From Malurus cyaneus samueli (Eukaryota > Chordata > Aves > Passeriformes > Maluridae): 64,000 nucleotides of DNA. Positions 11,990 through 25,755 of the stretch are shown here, one piece after another (position 1 is the stretch's first letter; every line of letters starts with the position of its first letter). The DNA lies in contig CM019236.1 of NCBI GenBank assembly GCA_009741485.1, forward strand, positions 54,281,885 to 54,345,884. Direction: 5' to 3'. The notes under the pieces were generated by a model, which saw nothing but the letters and a program-made list of their open reading frames with translations, did no database searches and was not told where the DNA came from. A program made the translations under genes and the position numbers.

Positions 11990-13740
11990 AATTACATTTT
12001 CATATTATAGTTCCCATTCTTTTTACATTAACACGGCGCAATAAGACTTAGTTTCCTTGAATTGTTAAAAACGTGGTCAATTGCTCTCTCTCACCATTGT
12101 TATTCCTTATACCCATAAAAGTATGCAGCTTGGCTATTGTGTGTGAAAAAATACCGCATAAGATTCTAATGTACCTGTTTTGATCTAACACCCAATCTCT
12201 TTCCTCCAACTACTACAACTACACGCTTATATGCTCAATGTCAGTCCCTCAGGAGAAAAATAACTGGACTTCTCTGTTACTTTTTTGTAATAACTTATTA
12301 CTCTTATTTTCATATAATTTTTTTTAACTTCTCAAGCCTACCAATTGATAGAAGTCTTGTCTGTTGTTTCCAGGTTTGATCCCCTGTTTGACAGTGCCTG
12401 CACCTCCCCTCCTCCGATTCCAGCTTAGTATCAACTCAGATCTGCCTCCTATTTTCCCCCTTCATACCCATATATGCACACCAGATCGAACAGCTGGATC
12501 CCAAAATATTCCCCCAAATTCCATTTTCACCAGGAACAAACTTGAATCTCTCCATAGTGGGATTTTTTGTGCGTGTTAAACTCCTACGAAGTATATAGTC
12601 CTTCATAGTAGAACAGAACCCGAAATGCCTGTTGCGGTACCCCCTGTGAGACCTCAAGGGAAACCAGCATTCTTTCCGTTCGACACTGGTGGTTATTACC
12701 CCAATTATAGTTAAGGAATTGACCACACCTGCAAGAAATTTGGTTAATTTGTTTTCCATTTTAGGTTCTTGGCGATCTGTAGGATAAAATCATTCCCCCC
12801 ATTCTTGTTTATCGACATTTGCTTCCCGATAAATAATACCTTTGCTTGTTAACATGCTCAAATGTGGTGGGTTTGCTTAACTAAAGGCTGCTAATCTGCT
12901 GGGACACCCATTTACACAACAATTATTTTGGCAGCTTCACGCTTTTACACGCCTACAATGTTTGCTGCTTCTTAGTATTAAATTTTTACTGATAATCGCA
13001 CGAAAACATCCGTCTCGCGTCTGTTACAACAAGCCGCGTCTTTCGTCACAAAAAGTCCCATATGACTTTTCAACCACCACAACCTATCCTGCAACCCTCC
13101 ACGTAAATAATATAGACACTCGCTTATCTTCTTCTCTCCTGGTTATACCATACAGAAAAAGCCTGTTGATGCACAATTGCTTATAAGTTTTTAACACCCC
13201 AAACTTTCCCCAATATATGCTTTCCTATAACTGTGTCTTTAAGGTTCACATCATGCAGGCCTATAATAGTGATTCGTGATTTCGCGAATAATTTATGAAA
13301 TTAATTAGTATTGTTTGAAAATTTAGGTGAACTTACTAGAATGGATAAATCAATCGCCACTCTTTTATTACATTTACACTAAATTCCCTATTTCTCACTA
13401 GGAACCTGGTCAAAAATTCAATTTTATGTGATTGTGTTGCATCATTGGTTATAAATTCCCAATTTTTATTCGTGTGAAATGTTTGCTTTAACGAGACAAG
13501 ATATTCCTGCTTGAAGAAAAAATGTCTATGTGTCTGTGAAATAGCTCTCATTCAAACCAGATTTGATTTTCTCTTTTATATCCTTGGACAATGTTCTCCT
13601 CGCCGAGACGGGGAGCTTTCCCAAGGAACATAAATGTGTCGACTTCTGCTTGTTAATTTTATGTAAACCATGTAAGAAGACATGCGAATTATGCTGTGAT
13701 GCGCAGATTTGCATGTTATTTCTAAAGTGTTAATGATTAC
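11990..13740. other. Compositionally aberrant patch, probably uncorrected low-accuracy sequence
   Basis: CpG dinucleotides suddenly become frequent (about 40 by hand count in 1.75 kb, against about half a dozen in the preceding 1 kb), including words such as GTCTCGCGTC, GCCGCGTC and TTTCGCGAA, while GC content stays low. No repeat family, LTR or viral domain can be recognised on either strand. Near 12,374-12,740 fragments of a ZNF608 exon are present but broken by frequent small insertions and deletions. The simplest reading is a gap filled with an uncorrected long read. A true foreign insertion is the alternative, but exon remnants in the correct gene order argue against it. Confidence 0.6.
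12374..12742 (+). CDS. ZNF608: ZNF608 coding exon, corrupted (proline-rich and V-N-T-C-E-V segment)
   Basis: A pyrimidine-rich tract ending TTTCCAG at 12,373 is a good acceptor. Right after it the bases read, across several small frame changes, as V-D-P-L-F, T-V-P-A-P-P and P-I-P. This is the proline-rich segment that precedes the V-V-N-V-T-W exon in vertebrate ZNF608. Further on, near 12,565-12,660, fragments matching V-N-T-C-E-V-G-V, T-E-P-E and P-C-E can be followed. Single extra bases are visible near 12,376 and 12,390, and a base is missing in the C-run near 12,413. The right end is uncertain; a weak donor-like GGTTAAT lies at 12,742. The exon should end in phase 1, because the next exon opens by completing a glycine codon. 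The visible span is longer than the family exon, about 256 nt by my recollection, so inserted bases are likely. Identification rests on motif recognition across breaks. No intact reading frame exists. Confidence 0.6.
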
Positions 13741-16700
13741 ATTCATGCCCAGCCTTTCTATTCTGCTATTAATATACTGCATGTGTTCACTAAACTTCTC
13801 CAATTTTTTATTTAATAATAGCAAATGTCTTCATTTACAGCTGTCTGAAAGTCTTCCTGCCATAGTTCTTATATTCTTTTAAGGATTATTTAATTTTCAG
13901 TGATATACCTCCCTCAATAGTGAAAACAAGATTATTTACAAAATGATATAATGACAGAATACAGCAGTGCATTACTTCATGATAAATCCTGACATGTTTC
14001 AGACCATATGCACAATGGCATTTTGTCCTTTGCAGTGATATATAAGACCTCACCAAAGTGCTCTACACTGTCCTCTCAAAAATCAATAGAGAGAGTCAGA
14101 TTTACTTGCCTTTATATGCTTTCATCCATCCATCTTTCTCTCTGTGTATGTCTACAGCAGATTCATAAGGTAGATTGATCCTTTTAGATTGTTTTTAAAA
14201 CACAGTATAAATTCTGTTCTAAAATATCCCTGCAGAGATGACTGCCCTTAGCAACTCCAGTCTTTCTTGACTGTATTAACCAGAGTTGGAATGTGTGAGT
14301 GTTAACTGTGTTGACATGAAAGAGCAGTAGCTGTTAATAGTGTTATTCTTGCTGAATAAACTAAACTTCTGACCCCCACTGGATTTAAGAGGCCTTCCTT
14401 GTGAAAGGATTGGCACCAGAAATGAAGTATTAAAAAAAGTGCATTCTGGTCACGGTGACATTCCATTTACCAGTATCTCAGAACTCTAATGGTTTAAAAA
14501 CTCTCATTAGTTAATGGAAATTAACTCCCTTAGCCTTTTCCTCGTTTGTCTAAAGCAATTTTCTAAAACAACTCAGTTCAATGATGGTGCGTTTGAGCAA
14601 AACAGTTATGAGTGTGCCTGTTTTCATAGCTTTACAAACTGTTTGGGAGTACTGCAGCCATGAGTAACTACAAATATAGGTAAAATGGGAGTCTAAAATA
14701 CTCTAGAAATATAGCTAGATTAAGAGGCTGAAGATAGTTTATATGATTTCATACCATGTGGTTTGTGCTATGTTCTTTGTTTTATTTTCAGACCCTGCAG
14801 ACTGAAAAAAATTATACAAATTTGACTTTTTTATCCCAGAGTTCACAATCAAAACTGTATTAAGAAAAATGAGTTCCTAATGATGATTTTTTGCATTTTA
14901 TGCATTTTTATTTTGATGTTTGGAACACTTAAAAGTATCTACTTAGGTGTTTTCCAATTTTCTGACAGGTTAATGAAGGCAGCTATAGAGAAGCTTGTGT
15001 AGAGCCATTTCTGCCAATTTCTAGGAAACACCATACAGAGGGGTTTTCTGTTTATCTTTAATAGGAAAAAAAATGTCCAGTTTAGACATTATTGTCTAAT
15101 TTGTTCCAGTTATGATTTTGACTTTAGGGCAGAACAGAGCCTTTGCTAAACTGATGTAAATCCAGTTTGCTCTAAATGAAGTCTTTGTAACTAGGAACAT
15201 CTAAAACCATCTTGTTGTTCATGATGGCACACTAATTTCTTTTGTGGTGTTCATGTTTCTTTTGTATTCATTCCTTTTACTGCTTTCCAAAACTTAATAA
15301 AAACACCCATGCAAACTGACATTTCTCTAGCTGTCTGTATACCCTATAGATTCTTAACATAAAACAATTCTACGCAGCTTAAGGTATGAAAATTTCTACT
15401 CTTGGCTTGTGTTTTGAGATATTTGAATTATTTTGTATGTAGTTTAACCACTCTGTGAACTGAGAATAAGCTTGTATGAAGTCTGCATCCTCTATGGCAT
15501 ATGAACCAAATGTGCTGCTGAGGGGAAGGGGAAGGGGAAGAAAGCAACACTGGATTTCAGACAAAATTGTAAAAGATCAAAAAGAACATTGTTACACAGC
15601 TCTTTTCATCACCCCACTCTATTTCGTTCACTTGATTTAATAAATCAGACCATTTTTCCAGAGTGTTTTAACCCTAAGAGGTGTAGAGGGAACCTGGCAC
15701 TTGTGGTCTGTGACATTTAATTACAGGGGGTGGTAACTAACCATAGCTGGTTACTCCTAGAGTTGACTGAGACTGCTGGTTATCATGTGGACATTTCTCA
15801 GTTGCTCCACCAAGTTGTGTAGTGTTTAATTTCTACACATATACACCAAAGGCATTGTCATCTGTTTGTGTATAACTTGGTAATGTGTCCAAAGTGGTGT
15901 TAAAGGCTGTCAAAAAGAGCAGTGAAGGAACTATCTGAGGCTGGTCTGTAGTAGAGGAAAGATTAATGATTATGGGCAAGTCAACTTGAAACTGGCAGCT
16001 GATGCAGATATTTGACACCAGAAACTACCTGCAGTAAAAGTCCTTCACAGAAACCAGTTTGGTAGTGTTTACTGAAGTATATCTTTTGGTTTGGTTGGTT
16101 ATTCTGATGCTCTGGGAAACAGCTGCTGAAAGTCTCTATTCCTATACTGAGAAAAAAAAGTTTATCTAGAATCAGGTACTTGCTAAATTGTGTAATTATC
16201 TTCTGGGAAAGCAATGTCAAAGTGAGCAGTAATTGTTTCTTACTGCCTGGAGGAAATGAAAATGACCCAGAAAAAAGGGAAACCACTAACCAACTTTCTA
16301 AATTGCTTAGAGCTCGTGTTTTAGTTTAGCTTCTCACAGGCAGTTGCCCTGGGTCATGTCCTGGTTTTGGTTCTGCATCTAGTGGTAGAGTCTGCCTTTA
16401 GATGAGAAGCAGTGGTTCTGATGATGGCTTGTTTTCTTGAAAGCTGGGTAGGAGACAGCTCTTGCTGCTTTTGTGCAGAGCGAGCTGTCTCTACATGGTG
16501 ATATTCTTCCTCTTTGTGCAGTTCAGGTGTGGCCTGCTGTTGTTCAGTAACAAATAATGGGGAAATGAGTTGTGTTTCTTAATCAGGATTAGCCTTGGTC
16601 TTCGTAACTTGAGAATGGTTGCCAAACAGAAAAAATAGGAATGTACTGGATCTTAGAAGTCTGATGGGATCATTTCTAGGGTATTCCAAACTGACCATGA

Positions 16701-19700
16701 CATCAGTTCTGATACTATTTTGAAGAACTTTAAAAGAAGTTTAGTAGAAAGGAGAAGGCTTAAATGACAAAGAAGCATGTGATATTTGCTGTGTATGCAT
16801 TTCCCAGCCTGCCACTTTTGCAACTAATATGCATAGAATGTTTTGAAAACATTATCTGTTGCACAGAACTGATGTGGATTCCTCCCTGCTTTATTATGTG
16901 ACCTTAGTTTTGCAAAGAGTATTTTAAAAGAACAGTCTGTTTTACATATCTTTGGTTAGATATGTGTTTGTACATGTGTGTTTAAGTAAGGGTGTGTATA
17001 TGTCAACAGAAACAGAATGAGAAGAATGAGTAGCCTAGCTGCCTGTTGTTCCTGTTAGCAGTATTTGTGGTTTAACAACCACATTTTCTTACTTTTATAA
17101 ATACAAAGGCTTAATGAAACAATGAAATGTGTAATGGTGAAAGCCATGTTAAATATTTAAGGAAACAAATGAGTAAATTAGGGAGTTTTATCAAAGGAGA
17201 TTACAACAATTCATAAAAATTTAGAAAATCACACTGCTGTCTTGAGTTCAAACAAGGTTTATTGAGAGAGGCAACATGCTTTATTAAACCATGTGATATT
17301 ATTGTAAAAAACAGGTTTGATTTTAGACTGGGTGCATTTAGCTTTCTCTGTGGCGTGGACTTACTGACTGCTGGGTACAGGGAGTGGTGGTTATGTATTG
17401 TTGACCGTGATATTTAGTTCAGAACTATATATTTATATGACAGAACCATAAAGATAACCACTGCTCAAAAATCAGGCTTTGTTATTTCCAGGTTGCAGAG
17501 AAGTGGTTTGTGGAGATTGTGGAGTTTTTCGGCTAGCTACATTAACAGAACACCTAAAATCCAGCTGTTTCATATAGTTGCATGGATTATCTGCTGACCC
17601 AGCATGAATGTTGCCCACTATCAAAATATTATCTGTTATGAAAAAGCCCTTTGTATTTATATTTTAAATGTTGCATTTAATTTTTTCTCTTTACACTGTG
17701 TGATACCAGACCCAATAAATCAATGGATTTAAGGAAGCCTTAGATATGTGATTTTTTACAGACCTCAGCTGTCTCTTTTATTATCTCAGGCACTTGGAGT
17801 CTGACTCCTAGTACATTTTTACATAGAAACTTGGAGCAGAAGAGAAATGGTGTGTATCTCACAATGGGAAGCCACAGTCTTGCATAAAAATGTTTGTGGT
17901 TAATGGGAGCTCTACCTACTTTATAGAAGAAATCTGGAAGATTGCACTTTGGGATGTACAAACTGTCTGAAACAAGTTTTAAGAGTTTAATGTTTACAGA
18001 AGTCATACTGCAAGATTGATTTAGCTGTTGAGGTTTGTCATGTCTGAAAGGGCCAGATCATCTCAGCAGTTTGCCTGACCTTATCAGAGTATGCACTTGC
18101 TTAGGGATGTAAATTCTGGCATTGTCCTCTGACTGGCTTCTGCACTGTTACTTGTGAATTTCCTTGAAACATGCAGTGCTTGCCAGTGTTGGACCCGAGT
18201 GCCTACTGCTTGTAACCTGTTTTATACTGTTTTCATATAAAATAAATTAAGCAAATAGTAATTTTTGGCTTCCACTGAAGCCTCTCAATTGGCTTTAAAC
18301 CATTGGGACTTACTCTATGAACCAGGTGCACATGGTTGTGATATGGCTTCAGTGAGTTGCCATGAATCAGCTGGGTCATGATAACCAAACCTTTGCAGGC
18401 TCTTTGTTCACAGCAAACAGTACATAAATCATGTCAGTATAAACATCAGTGAAGCAGAAATTCAAAATAGGTTAGGAAGGTCCATGCTGGCAGAGGAAGA
18501 GAAGTGGGAGATATTTTGACTTTCTTGAGCTAAGAACTCCTTTTCCCAAAAATGTTCAGTTAGTTGTCCATATAAACATAAATTTAAATTTGAAGCTGTT
18601 TGTCTAAGTGGTGGAAAGCACTACGGATTAGTGAAGATCAGTAAAAGAAAAAAAAAAAGAGGTGAAAACAGAGCCATTGCTAATTTACAGGCTTCCTAAG
18701 TGCAGCAGAGAAGTTAAGCTAGCTCATCACCCTTTCTATTTCTTCCCAGTACCATTGTGAAGAAATTAAAAGGGTGAGGAGCCAGTTTAACTTGAGATTA
18801 TTGACGACTGCAGACCAACACTGGGTGAAAAGCATTTAGGAAATTCGTGCTGTTAGATGTTAAATTTGGTATTTACATATCAGCATTGCTCCTTGAATGT
18901 AAACACCCCACAGGGTCTAGCCATTGCTAGTCCTACAGATTCGTTTACAGAGGCTGTGTGCCTCTACTGCATGAAGGAGTGCCTAGTGCTTCTCTTGTTG
19001 GTTCACTCTTATTATACTGATGTAATGCTAAGCAAAGTGTAGCCACAATACAGTCAAAGTAACTGACCAAAAATATCAGTGTCTTGTTTCACCTGAGTAG
19101 TAACAGCTAGCTTATCTAAAGGCATGTAGCAAATGCCACATTTTCCAGCTCAGTGAAAATCTGGGTGCAATTCTCTTGGTATAACCCAAAGCAGAGAATG
19201 AAAAAAAACTTAACAAATTCCAGACAGTGCTTGCATAAAACTCTGCATATTGCCAGACTCCTACAGAGGAAGACTCCCTGTGCTGCTTGTACATACATAG
19301 AAAATTATCCCTTTTACAAACAAGCATATGGGGGCAGGGAGGGTGCCTAGAAAAAGGAAGGAGGATAATTGAGATTGGAAACATTTGCTTGGAGCAATTT
19401 GAATGTGAAACTGAGCCTGCTCAAGCAGTGAGGTTATGAACACTGATGGAGTTGCTTCAAGAAAAGCAACAGTTTTGAGCATTTATTGCTCAAAAGCAAA
19501 ATCTCAGTAGCAGCAGATTGCTTAGAAGTGAGACTGTTCCAGTACGAAATACTTGGAACATGTGATGTTTGGATTTGTACATAGCAGGGGGAGAGATGAC
19601 TGCTAATGAAGTGTGTGTGCATCCAAGTGTTTCCTTACTTAACAAATACCATTGGAGTAGGGAATGAAAGCACAACTGAAATGGCGTCTTTAGCTGGTGT

Positions 19701-22301
19701 GCTTCAGGGATTAATCCACTTATTTGAAGATGTTCTCTCGGTTACCCTTAATTTTCTATGTAGTTTAAATAGTTAGGGCAAGCTTTTGTATTCCCATTTT
19801 GTTACACTCCAAATCAGTGCCAGTCTTGTGCAGTGGTGAATGAGAGGTTCTCTCACTTGATAGACTGTATGTTTTTGCTAATACAGATAATTGTAAATTT
19901 TAAAAATAATCCTTTTTTTCAGTTTTAGGCTGTATCGTGAAAAGCTGCTTTTAGCATTGGTACTAACTTCCCAGTATCAAATCAGTGGCTGGCCTAAGAA
20001 GCAGCTTTTAATTTTTTAGAAATAGTAGACACTTATATATTGTAATCTTGGGGCATATTTGTAAATCTTTCCAGTTATTACTGATGTAGTAGTTACTAGC
20101 TACTAAACTGGCAAGTAGCAATCCAAAAAGCAGAAGGAAAAAGTCAATTAAAAAAATTTTGAACTGTGAAGAGCCATTTGACCTTCAGGGTTAATAAAAG
20201 ATTACTTGCTTATGTTTTTGTTCTAAAAGAAGGGAGGCAGGAAACAAAGAGGTTGAAAATTTAGAGGTTAAGGGCAAAGAAAAAGAATATATATAAAGGA
20301 AAAGCTCAAGGGAAATAGCGTCTTGATCAAGTCTGAGAAAGTAGGTCTAGATTTACAAAAGCTAGTGTTGCAATGGAAAACACAATTGAAGTTCATCAAT
20401 TTTATATCCCCAAGTGCCATGAAATTTAGAGTAATAAAACCCCCTGGAAACATCTGGCATGAAAAACAAAAGGCCAGTATTAGAGCACTTTGTTTTAATT
20501 TGGGGTTTTGGTTTGTTCTTTTCCAAGGCATATCAACTAAAGCACAACAGTTACACATCTATCAAAATTAGCACTGGTTTGTGTTTACTAGCTGTAAATT
20601 TAAAGCTGAATAGGATTTAAAGGGGATATAACTGTGGAAATAAAAGTCTGTAGAATTAATTTTTAAGGGCAGATTTTTACCATTCTTTATTCTGTTAAAG
20701 ATTTAATCAGAATAAAGAAGAATATTTTAAAAAAGCCTTCTTTCCCCTACTTTTTTTCTTCCCTCCCCTGTTTTAAGGTGTCAGTTAAGCTTATTCAAGA
20801 TGTTTGCTAGGTCTTTGCTTGGGGCAGTACTTGGTGTATTTAAGCGATTTTGTTTATATGAGTTTTGTTGCTGTTTCTATTTGAGTGTTATAGGTAGATC
20901 AGGCCATTTGCTATTGTTCTATGAATTTAGCTAACAGTATAAGAAACTCCATTAATAAAATGCAACCGACAGTTGTTGTCAAGAGATGGCAATTCTGTTG
21001 CCAGACCTGGACACTGAGGATAAGTGTTGTGGGAAATCAGTTTCAAATGGGAGTAGTTCCAAATCAATCTTCAATTAATCTAGAGGTGGTTGGGTGGTTT
21101 TTTTTTTTCCCCCCAGTCGCCTAAAAGTTCTTCATTTAAGTAGGCTGAAGCAAGTAATTATGTTTTACTGCCTGTTTACTTTCCCCTGCAGTGACTGAAC
21201 CTGTACTTCTTAACCTTGCATTCATATAGAGCTGGCTTTTGTGGATCTTTGAAAGCCTGAGGCTATGTGACCTGCTCTAGCTGGGATTTAGAAACAGTAA
21301 GAAGAGTCTCAGGTTTCACTAAAGGGGCAGTTTTCCTTAGGGAAGAGAGAAACTGGTGTCAACTTTTAGCAGAGTATGACTTCTAGCATGTTACGGATTT
21401 AAAAAGAAGCTTACTTTATAGGTTATTCTCTACAATTTTCTGAAAGTCCTAAAAGTTATGACTAGGTTCTGTGGAGAGAGTTTTGCAATAAATTAATATT
21501 GCTTCTTGAAAAATTTTGTTCAAACACTGCCTCTGACAGTGAAGGCAGTAGAAGTTTGTCTGCATCCAAGCCAGTTTCATCCAGAACCACTAGCTGTTGA
21601 TAGACTTCATGTAGCTTCAGACTAGGAAGAATCACTGGTTCAAGACTGAGCAATTAAAAAAAGAAGTTTCCTGGGTTTCTAGAAATTTCCAGCTAGACCA
21701 CTGTATATATTTAGATGTGATACAACCTGAAGCAAGGCCAGTAGATGCTACTAATGTTCACTGCTTTAATGAAGATCAGATTATTTTTGCTGAATGCTGA
21801 AGAGAGAATGGCATTTCCACATAGGCTGCTCACATTTGAAGTCTTTCATTTTTCTTTTACTGTGTGAAAGAAAGAAAAAGTTTTCCTTGATAGTATTATA
21901 AAAATTTAAATTGAGCATTTTTAAGCACATGTGATTCTTAATTGGCAAAATAATTTTGTTCTTTGGCAGTATCCAATTTATGAGCTTTTCCAACTTCATC
22001 AGTTTTTTTCAAACCCCATGTGGGCCCCATTTCTTTCAGGGTGTGGGCTACTTAAGATGGGAGTGAAAGATACTGGGGTTGAAACATAATGACATAGTAG
22101 TTAATTTTTCATTAAACTTCATAGTCAAGGTTGGTTAAAACACATTTATCTGGGAAAATGTCCAAACATGCTTCAGGGGTGGGGAAAAAGGCAGCAAGCA
22201 GTGTCTGGTGGTTAGAAGTCGTTTGCTGTAGAGATCTTGGCCTTTCTCTGGGAAGCGTGTCTTGTTAGAGCTGTCTCCTAGATTTCTTTTTTTCTTTTTT
22301 T

Positions 22302-22332
<31 letters not shown>

Positions 22333-25300
22333 GTATCCCAAAAGCTGGACAGACTGGTTTCCTTGACCTTTCCTTATTTCAGCACCTAAACTTCTGTGGG
22401 GTCAACTGTTGTGCTTTTGTGCCAAGTACGCGCTTTCTGACAGCAAAAGCTGACTCGAGATGGGTTTTGAATAACTGCACCTCCCCTGCAAATACCTTCC
22501 TGTTGACAGTGGGAATGAAGCTGTACAACATTTTAGTAATTTATTTCATGATGCTCACTGAAGGTTCTTCTGCAAGAACTGCCAGTCACTTTCTGCCTCA
22601 GATAAAAAGCAGCACAGAGGTCCAAATTTATTAACTGGTGCATTTTTATGAAATATGAACGGATAGGGTAAAGCCATTTCTTTTTACTTTGATTCTGCTG
22701 CACAAGTGGCACATGAAATTAGTAAAAATGAGGTGGAAGAGGGACTCTTGAGGCGCAGGAGTAAATCTGTACTTGGTTTTGCTTCCAGGCAGTAGGTGGT
22801 GATTGCATTACAAATGATTGTGTTGGTCTAGACAAGCAAGTGACGGAAATAGGTTAGAGAAAATGTTTTTGTATCCCCAAAGCGTTATCTCTGAGAAGCA
22901 CAGTTAGTAATGCTATTGTGAAAAGAAACCTCCATTTGGACAGACAGCTTGATGCAGGCAAAGCTGCTAATTTGTTTTCAGCTTCAAGGAGATTTAGAGT
23001 CTTTGCATCTTTGGCAGTAACACACAATGTAATTGTCTCCTTCCCCCTTAATCTTCAGTCTGGATGCATTGGCTTAATGTGGCTAGGAGAGGCTGGAATG
23101 TTGACTGAATTCGCTCCACCAGATAGCTTACCCTAACAGGAAAGAAGTTATTCCAGCACTCTTGACTTTGTAGTATGAGAGGAGAGCACTGAATGTTCTT
23201 TTCATCATTATATCTAGTGGCAGAAACGTTTTTAAGAGGAATGGAAAATAAATTGTGGGGTATGAAAAGGAGGTGACAGAACTAATGTTCTTGCATTGGC
23301 AACATTGCTCAGCTATTTGGGGCTCTCTGTAAATAACAGCTTTGCTTTCATCTATTTTCTGCCTTTTTCTTTCACAGAAGTAAATTTGTAACACTATGAT
23401 TTTTAAGTACTGCAAAAAAAAGCAAACTGTGCGCTGGGGAATTTGTTTGCATTCCTATTATTCAATTTGGCATTGTTGGTGGACAGCAACTGCTTACACT
23501 TTTTGAATACGTGCCATTAATATACCACTGGTTTAAAACTAGCTCAATTCACCAAAACTACAGTCTTCAGTAAAGGGATATAGCACATCATTGAGCAATT
23601 AAATTATTTAGTCAATCCAGTGGTTAAGCTTGGGTCACCTTTGAAGGGTAAATTTCATTGCTGGGATACATTCTTGGCCATGAATGAATGCATGAATAAT
23701 CTGTCTTTGAACCTTAAGATGCACAATAGACACAATAACTCTTGAGTTGAACTCTTGAGAGTGGGCTGATTTATGGGCAGCTGTTGAAAGTGCTCCTAGT
23801 CAAATTATTTTTTAATCTGTGAAGTAGAAACCTGTAGTATATTAATTACTGTGTACCATTCCAGTGGTAGACAGAAAAAAGCTGTGCAAGTTTTTACAAC
23901 GGATTTTTAATTTATACATTAAAAATTAAAAGAAAAAAGTAATTATTTTGACATGGTACATTGCCATAAACTGAAAATCAGCAGACAAATAGCTGAAGGC
24001 GTTGTTGACCTCAGCTGCTGGGCCGGTTGATCTGTGTAAGTTGCCTCCCATTCAGCAGAGGCAGTGGTGGGGATGGTGCCTGCTCCTGGTGCCAGAAAAT
24101 TCACAGACCTGCACAAGCCAGCATGGGTTTCATTTACATTAATGCTGTGAATGCAGGTGACCAAGCATCTGACACACATTTATTTCCACCTTTCCTGTTC
24201 CAAGGTCCATACCCTCAAGCAGAGGGCAGGGGCTGATGTACAGGAGGGTGTAACATTCCGAGATTTGGCCAAGTTGGTCTGCTCGAGGGCACCATTTGCT
24301 AGAAGGGTCAAGAGGTCTCTTTTGTGATCACTGATAGTGGCTTGGCACAGCACCTGCTCAGTGTTGGGGAGGAGGGAACTGTTCTCCTTCTGGTACCCCT
24401 TTCTGAGCTATTGTGTCTACATTACACAGTGCTAACAAGGTTTACTGATTGTTGTAAGGCATTCTAAGTTAATAAAATCGTGTCATGGAAGTTGGGTTTT
24501 TTTGGGAGTTTTGAGAATTAGTTACAGAAGGAGCAATTTGATTTTATTTTCTTTCAGCTAACAGGCCAAACAGATGGGAAAGCAGACCTGGAGTAGTTTT
24601 GCTGGCTGTCTGCCACGATTCTGTAAATTTTGATTTGTATGGATATGTAACAGTTTTATTTTTCCCTTTTTGGAAATATATGCCTGTAAGTCTTTGGGAA
24701 ATTAATCACTGGTTTCCTGTGAAACATGCGCTTGAAAACAAATGTTGTAAAAGTGTGCCATGCAGACCCTGTGTTGTGTCATTTAGGAAATGTGACATCA
24801 GCAAACTCCATAGACTGTCAAAGGCTAAAGAACTTTTCAAAGCATCGTTCATTCACAGCTGTCCAGAGAAAGGATTAAAAAATGACAGAAATTTGAACTG
24901 CAGTTAGTACAATTTTATTGTTTTTCTTTGCCACTCAAAAGGCACAGGACTTGTAATTCTACCCAAATAAGAAAAAATTTTAATGCCATTTGACCTTACA
25001 CTATTTTGTGTTTGAAATTAACAAGACATTCATATTTTCAAAATCTGTAGTAATAAGCAAGTGTGAGTTGATCAAAACTTGGAAAGCCTGAATTTAGAGT
25101 TCCAAGGGAGAAAGAAGAAAAGCTAGACCCGTGTTTCACCTTTGTTCTGTCTCCTATGACTTTATGATATTCTCGGACCTCCAGCCCAGAACAAGAAAAG
25201 TTACTAAAGGATTTATTGACTATGGTATTGATGACGACATAGCCACTAATTACACACCAAGAGTCTTGCATTTAACAGTAAGAAATGCTAGAAATTTAAG

Positions 25301-25755
25301 CACATGACTGACAGCCTGGGTCGTAGTTATTTTTTGTAGCTTTTTCCCTGGAAATCTAAAGAATTGGGTTTCTTACTGCTCACTCAGCATTTGAATCTTC
25401 AACATCAAAAGCCTTTCCTTCAAAGAGTTTCATGTTGTTATTTAAGTGGTAATTGGATCTATCCTCAGTTCGACTGTGAGTATTTTAACTTCAGTAGACT
25501 TGGGGTTTTCATTATTTTCAGTTCTGTGCTTCTAATGGAAGAGGTGATTTGGGCAATGACAAAGACTAATAGCAAATTTGGAAGCTAGTTACTACTGACA
25601 AGTGTTTAGAAAGTCACACAAGCTATTTGAGCAACATGTGTTCTGTAATGAATGATTTTGCTGCTCTAGCAATTTATCCCTTTACTGGTGACATTGCATC
25701 TGGAGTCGTTCCTTTCTGATAGGTTCATATTTCTGTTGAATTGTGCACTGTGGGT
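13741..25755. other. ZNF608 large intron, left part (no gene seen)
   Basis: AT-rich, CpG-poor intronic sequence. Open frames are short and lack domains. Low-complexity elements include (GGGGAA)-like triplets at about 15,518-15,541 and a long T tract at 22,283-22,332. I see no RNA gene, transposon or coding exon here. Old unrecognisable repeats or conserved non-coding elements could be present but cannot be established by eye. Confidence 0.65.
22283..22332. repeat. Poly-T tract
   Basis: A T-rich tract interrupted by single C residues ends in 29 uninterrupted T (22,304-22,332). It could be the reversed A tail of an old retroposed sequence, but no source sequence is recognisable next to it. Reading frames across it are artefacts. 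Confidence 0.9.

Noticed and set aside
11990..13740. The patch as an endogenous RNA-virus or retrovirus envelope insertion
   Set aside because: Minus-strand frames looked coiled-coil-like in places, but no family motif, termini or consistent gene order could be found, and host ZNF608 exon fragments lie inside it on the other strand.
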